64,000 nucleotides of DNA. Source: Fabrea salina. Its lineage: Eukaryota; Ciliophora; Heterotrichea; Heterotrichida; Fabreidae. The notes beneath the pieces are model-generated. The model had not been told where the DNA came from. It saw nothing but the letters and a program-made list of their open reading frames with translations, and made no database searches. A program made the position numbers and the translations under genes. How positions within the stretch are numbered: the stretch's first letter is position 1; the number at the start of each line of letters is the position of its first letter. Below are positions 63,623-64,000 of the stretch, in pieces. The stretch is taken from contig JALIHJ010000015.1 in the NCBI GenBank assembly GCA_022984795.1, positions 186,001 through 250,000 of the forward strand. The letters run 5' to 3'.

Positions 63623-64000
63623 TTAGTACTCTGGATTTATTACATCGAATTCGTTTTCGTAAGCCTTGCCGCATCTCCACCCAGCTACTACTACAAAGCA
63701 CACAGAAGCCATCTGCAGCACCACTTTAAGTAGTTCAACTAAGTCGCTTTCTTGGGCAAAAGTTTTGAGTTCAAAGGACTTTTCGCAAGAGCTTATAGGA
63801 GCTAAGGCAATTGTGGCAGTTTCTAGGTCAATCACAGTGTAGAAGTTTTCTAAGAAGTGCCTGCCTAAAAGGATGTTGCTTCCTTCGTAGATTCTCACCA
63901 TACTGCAGTAGTTGTATGAATGCCTGCAGTAGGTCAAAAACGCCTCTAAAGTAAAGTGGAGCTTTGCAGACTGGTTGATAGTTATTGTAATGTTAGGCAT
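63623..64000 (-). CDS. Aspartic protease (pepsin A1 family), C-terminal part
   Basis: The gene runs off the right edge; 125 residues are visible from a Met at 63998-64000 that is probably internal. SNILLGRHFLENFYTVIDLE and TATIALAP match the C-terminal psi-loop region of pepsin-like proteases (ILG-x-x-FL-x-x-YY-x-V-FD, I-G-A). After it, a hydrophobic segment VELLKVVLQMASVCFVVVAG and a short cytoplasmic-type tail suggest a membrane-anchored protease of the BACE or ciliate lysosomal type. The catalytic aspartates are outside the window. It lies 5 nt upstream of the FYV7-like gene. Confidence 0.82.
   Translation of the reverse strand: MPNITITINQSAKLHFTLEAFLTYCRHSYNYCSMVRIYEGSNILLGRHFLENFYTVIDLETATIALAPISSCEKSFELKTFAQESDLVELLKVVLQMASVCFVVVAGWRCGKAYENEFDVINPEY

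Overview
The window looks like macronuclear DNA of a heterotrich ciliate, most likely Stentor or a close relative. Three things point there. All nine introns I could find are exactly 15 nt long. Genes are packed almost without spacers. Long conserved proteins (leucyl-tRNA synthetase, SEC23, USP5, a DEAD-box helicase) read through with the standard genetic code, without the stop-codon reassignment of many other ciliates. Species assignment is inference. I count 62 protein-coding loci (two cut by the window edges, one a broken duplicate), one tRNA-like gene and a cluster of three C/D-box snoRNA-like units. No mobile element, CRISPR array or virus-like element was seen, and no stretch over about 200 bases is without a gene or RNA.

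Layout. 1-16.5 kb: a methyltransferase, a zinc-finger protein, an SLC25 carrier, YIPF6, a MAP3K, an H2A variant, a coiled-coil protein with a GAS2/GAR-like end, the Fe-S factor DRE2, a Frizzled-type CRD protein, a USP16/45-like deubiquitinase, a REEP/HVA22 protein, casein kinase 1, ribosomal protein eL39, an F-box/WD40 protein and RRP15. 16.5-28.5 kb: centriolin-like and SSNA1-like basal-body proteins, eIF3m, a second F-box/WD40 protein, a DDX5/DBP2 helicase, Tubby and NTF2. 28.5-42.7 kb: a DLEC1/Hydin-like ciliary protein, Myb, LITAF-like, importin alpha, a RING protein with a truncated duplicate, a NEK kinase, USP5 and an SCP phosphatase. 42.7-54.6 kb: leucyl-tRNA synthetase, CFAP210, a TPX2-like protein, SURF1, UBE2G, PARG and the tRNA-like gene. 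54.7-64 kb: eIF2B beta, the RNase P subunit RPP21, SEC23, a sugar transporter, VPS26C, an MRH-type membrane protein, a cytochrome P450 reductase, snoRNAs, an FYV7-like protein and the end of an aspartic protease.

Functional threads: cilia and basal bodies (centriolin, SSNA1, DLEC1-like, CFAP210, Tubby, NEK, TPX2-like, GAR coiled coil); ribosome and translation (eL39, RRP15, FYV7-like, snoRNAs, RPP21, eIF3m, eIF2B beta, LeuRS, DBP2); ubiquitin (USP16-like, USP5, UBE2G, RING, two F-box/WD40 proteins); membrane traffic (YIPF6, SEC23, VPS26C, REEP). I see no clustering by pathway beyond what gene density would give, apart from the FYV7-like gene and the snoRNAs behind it.

The most distinctive features are architectural. 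Three divergent gene pairs have start codons only 9-10 nt apart. Three tandem pairs are joined as TAAATG with no spacer. Convergent stop codons lie between 17 nt apart and 6 nt overlapping. The introns carry an invariant A at position 10. Two conserved small genes (eL39 and RPP21) appear only after 15-nt introns are removed.
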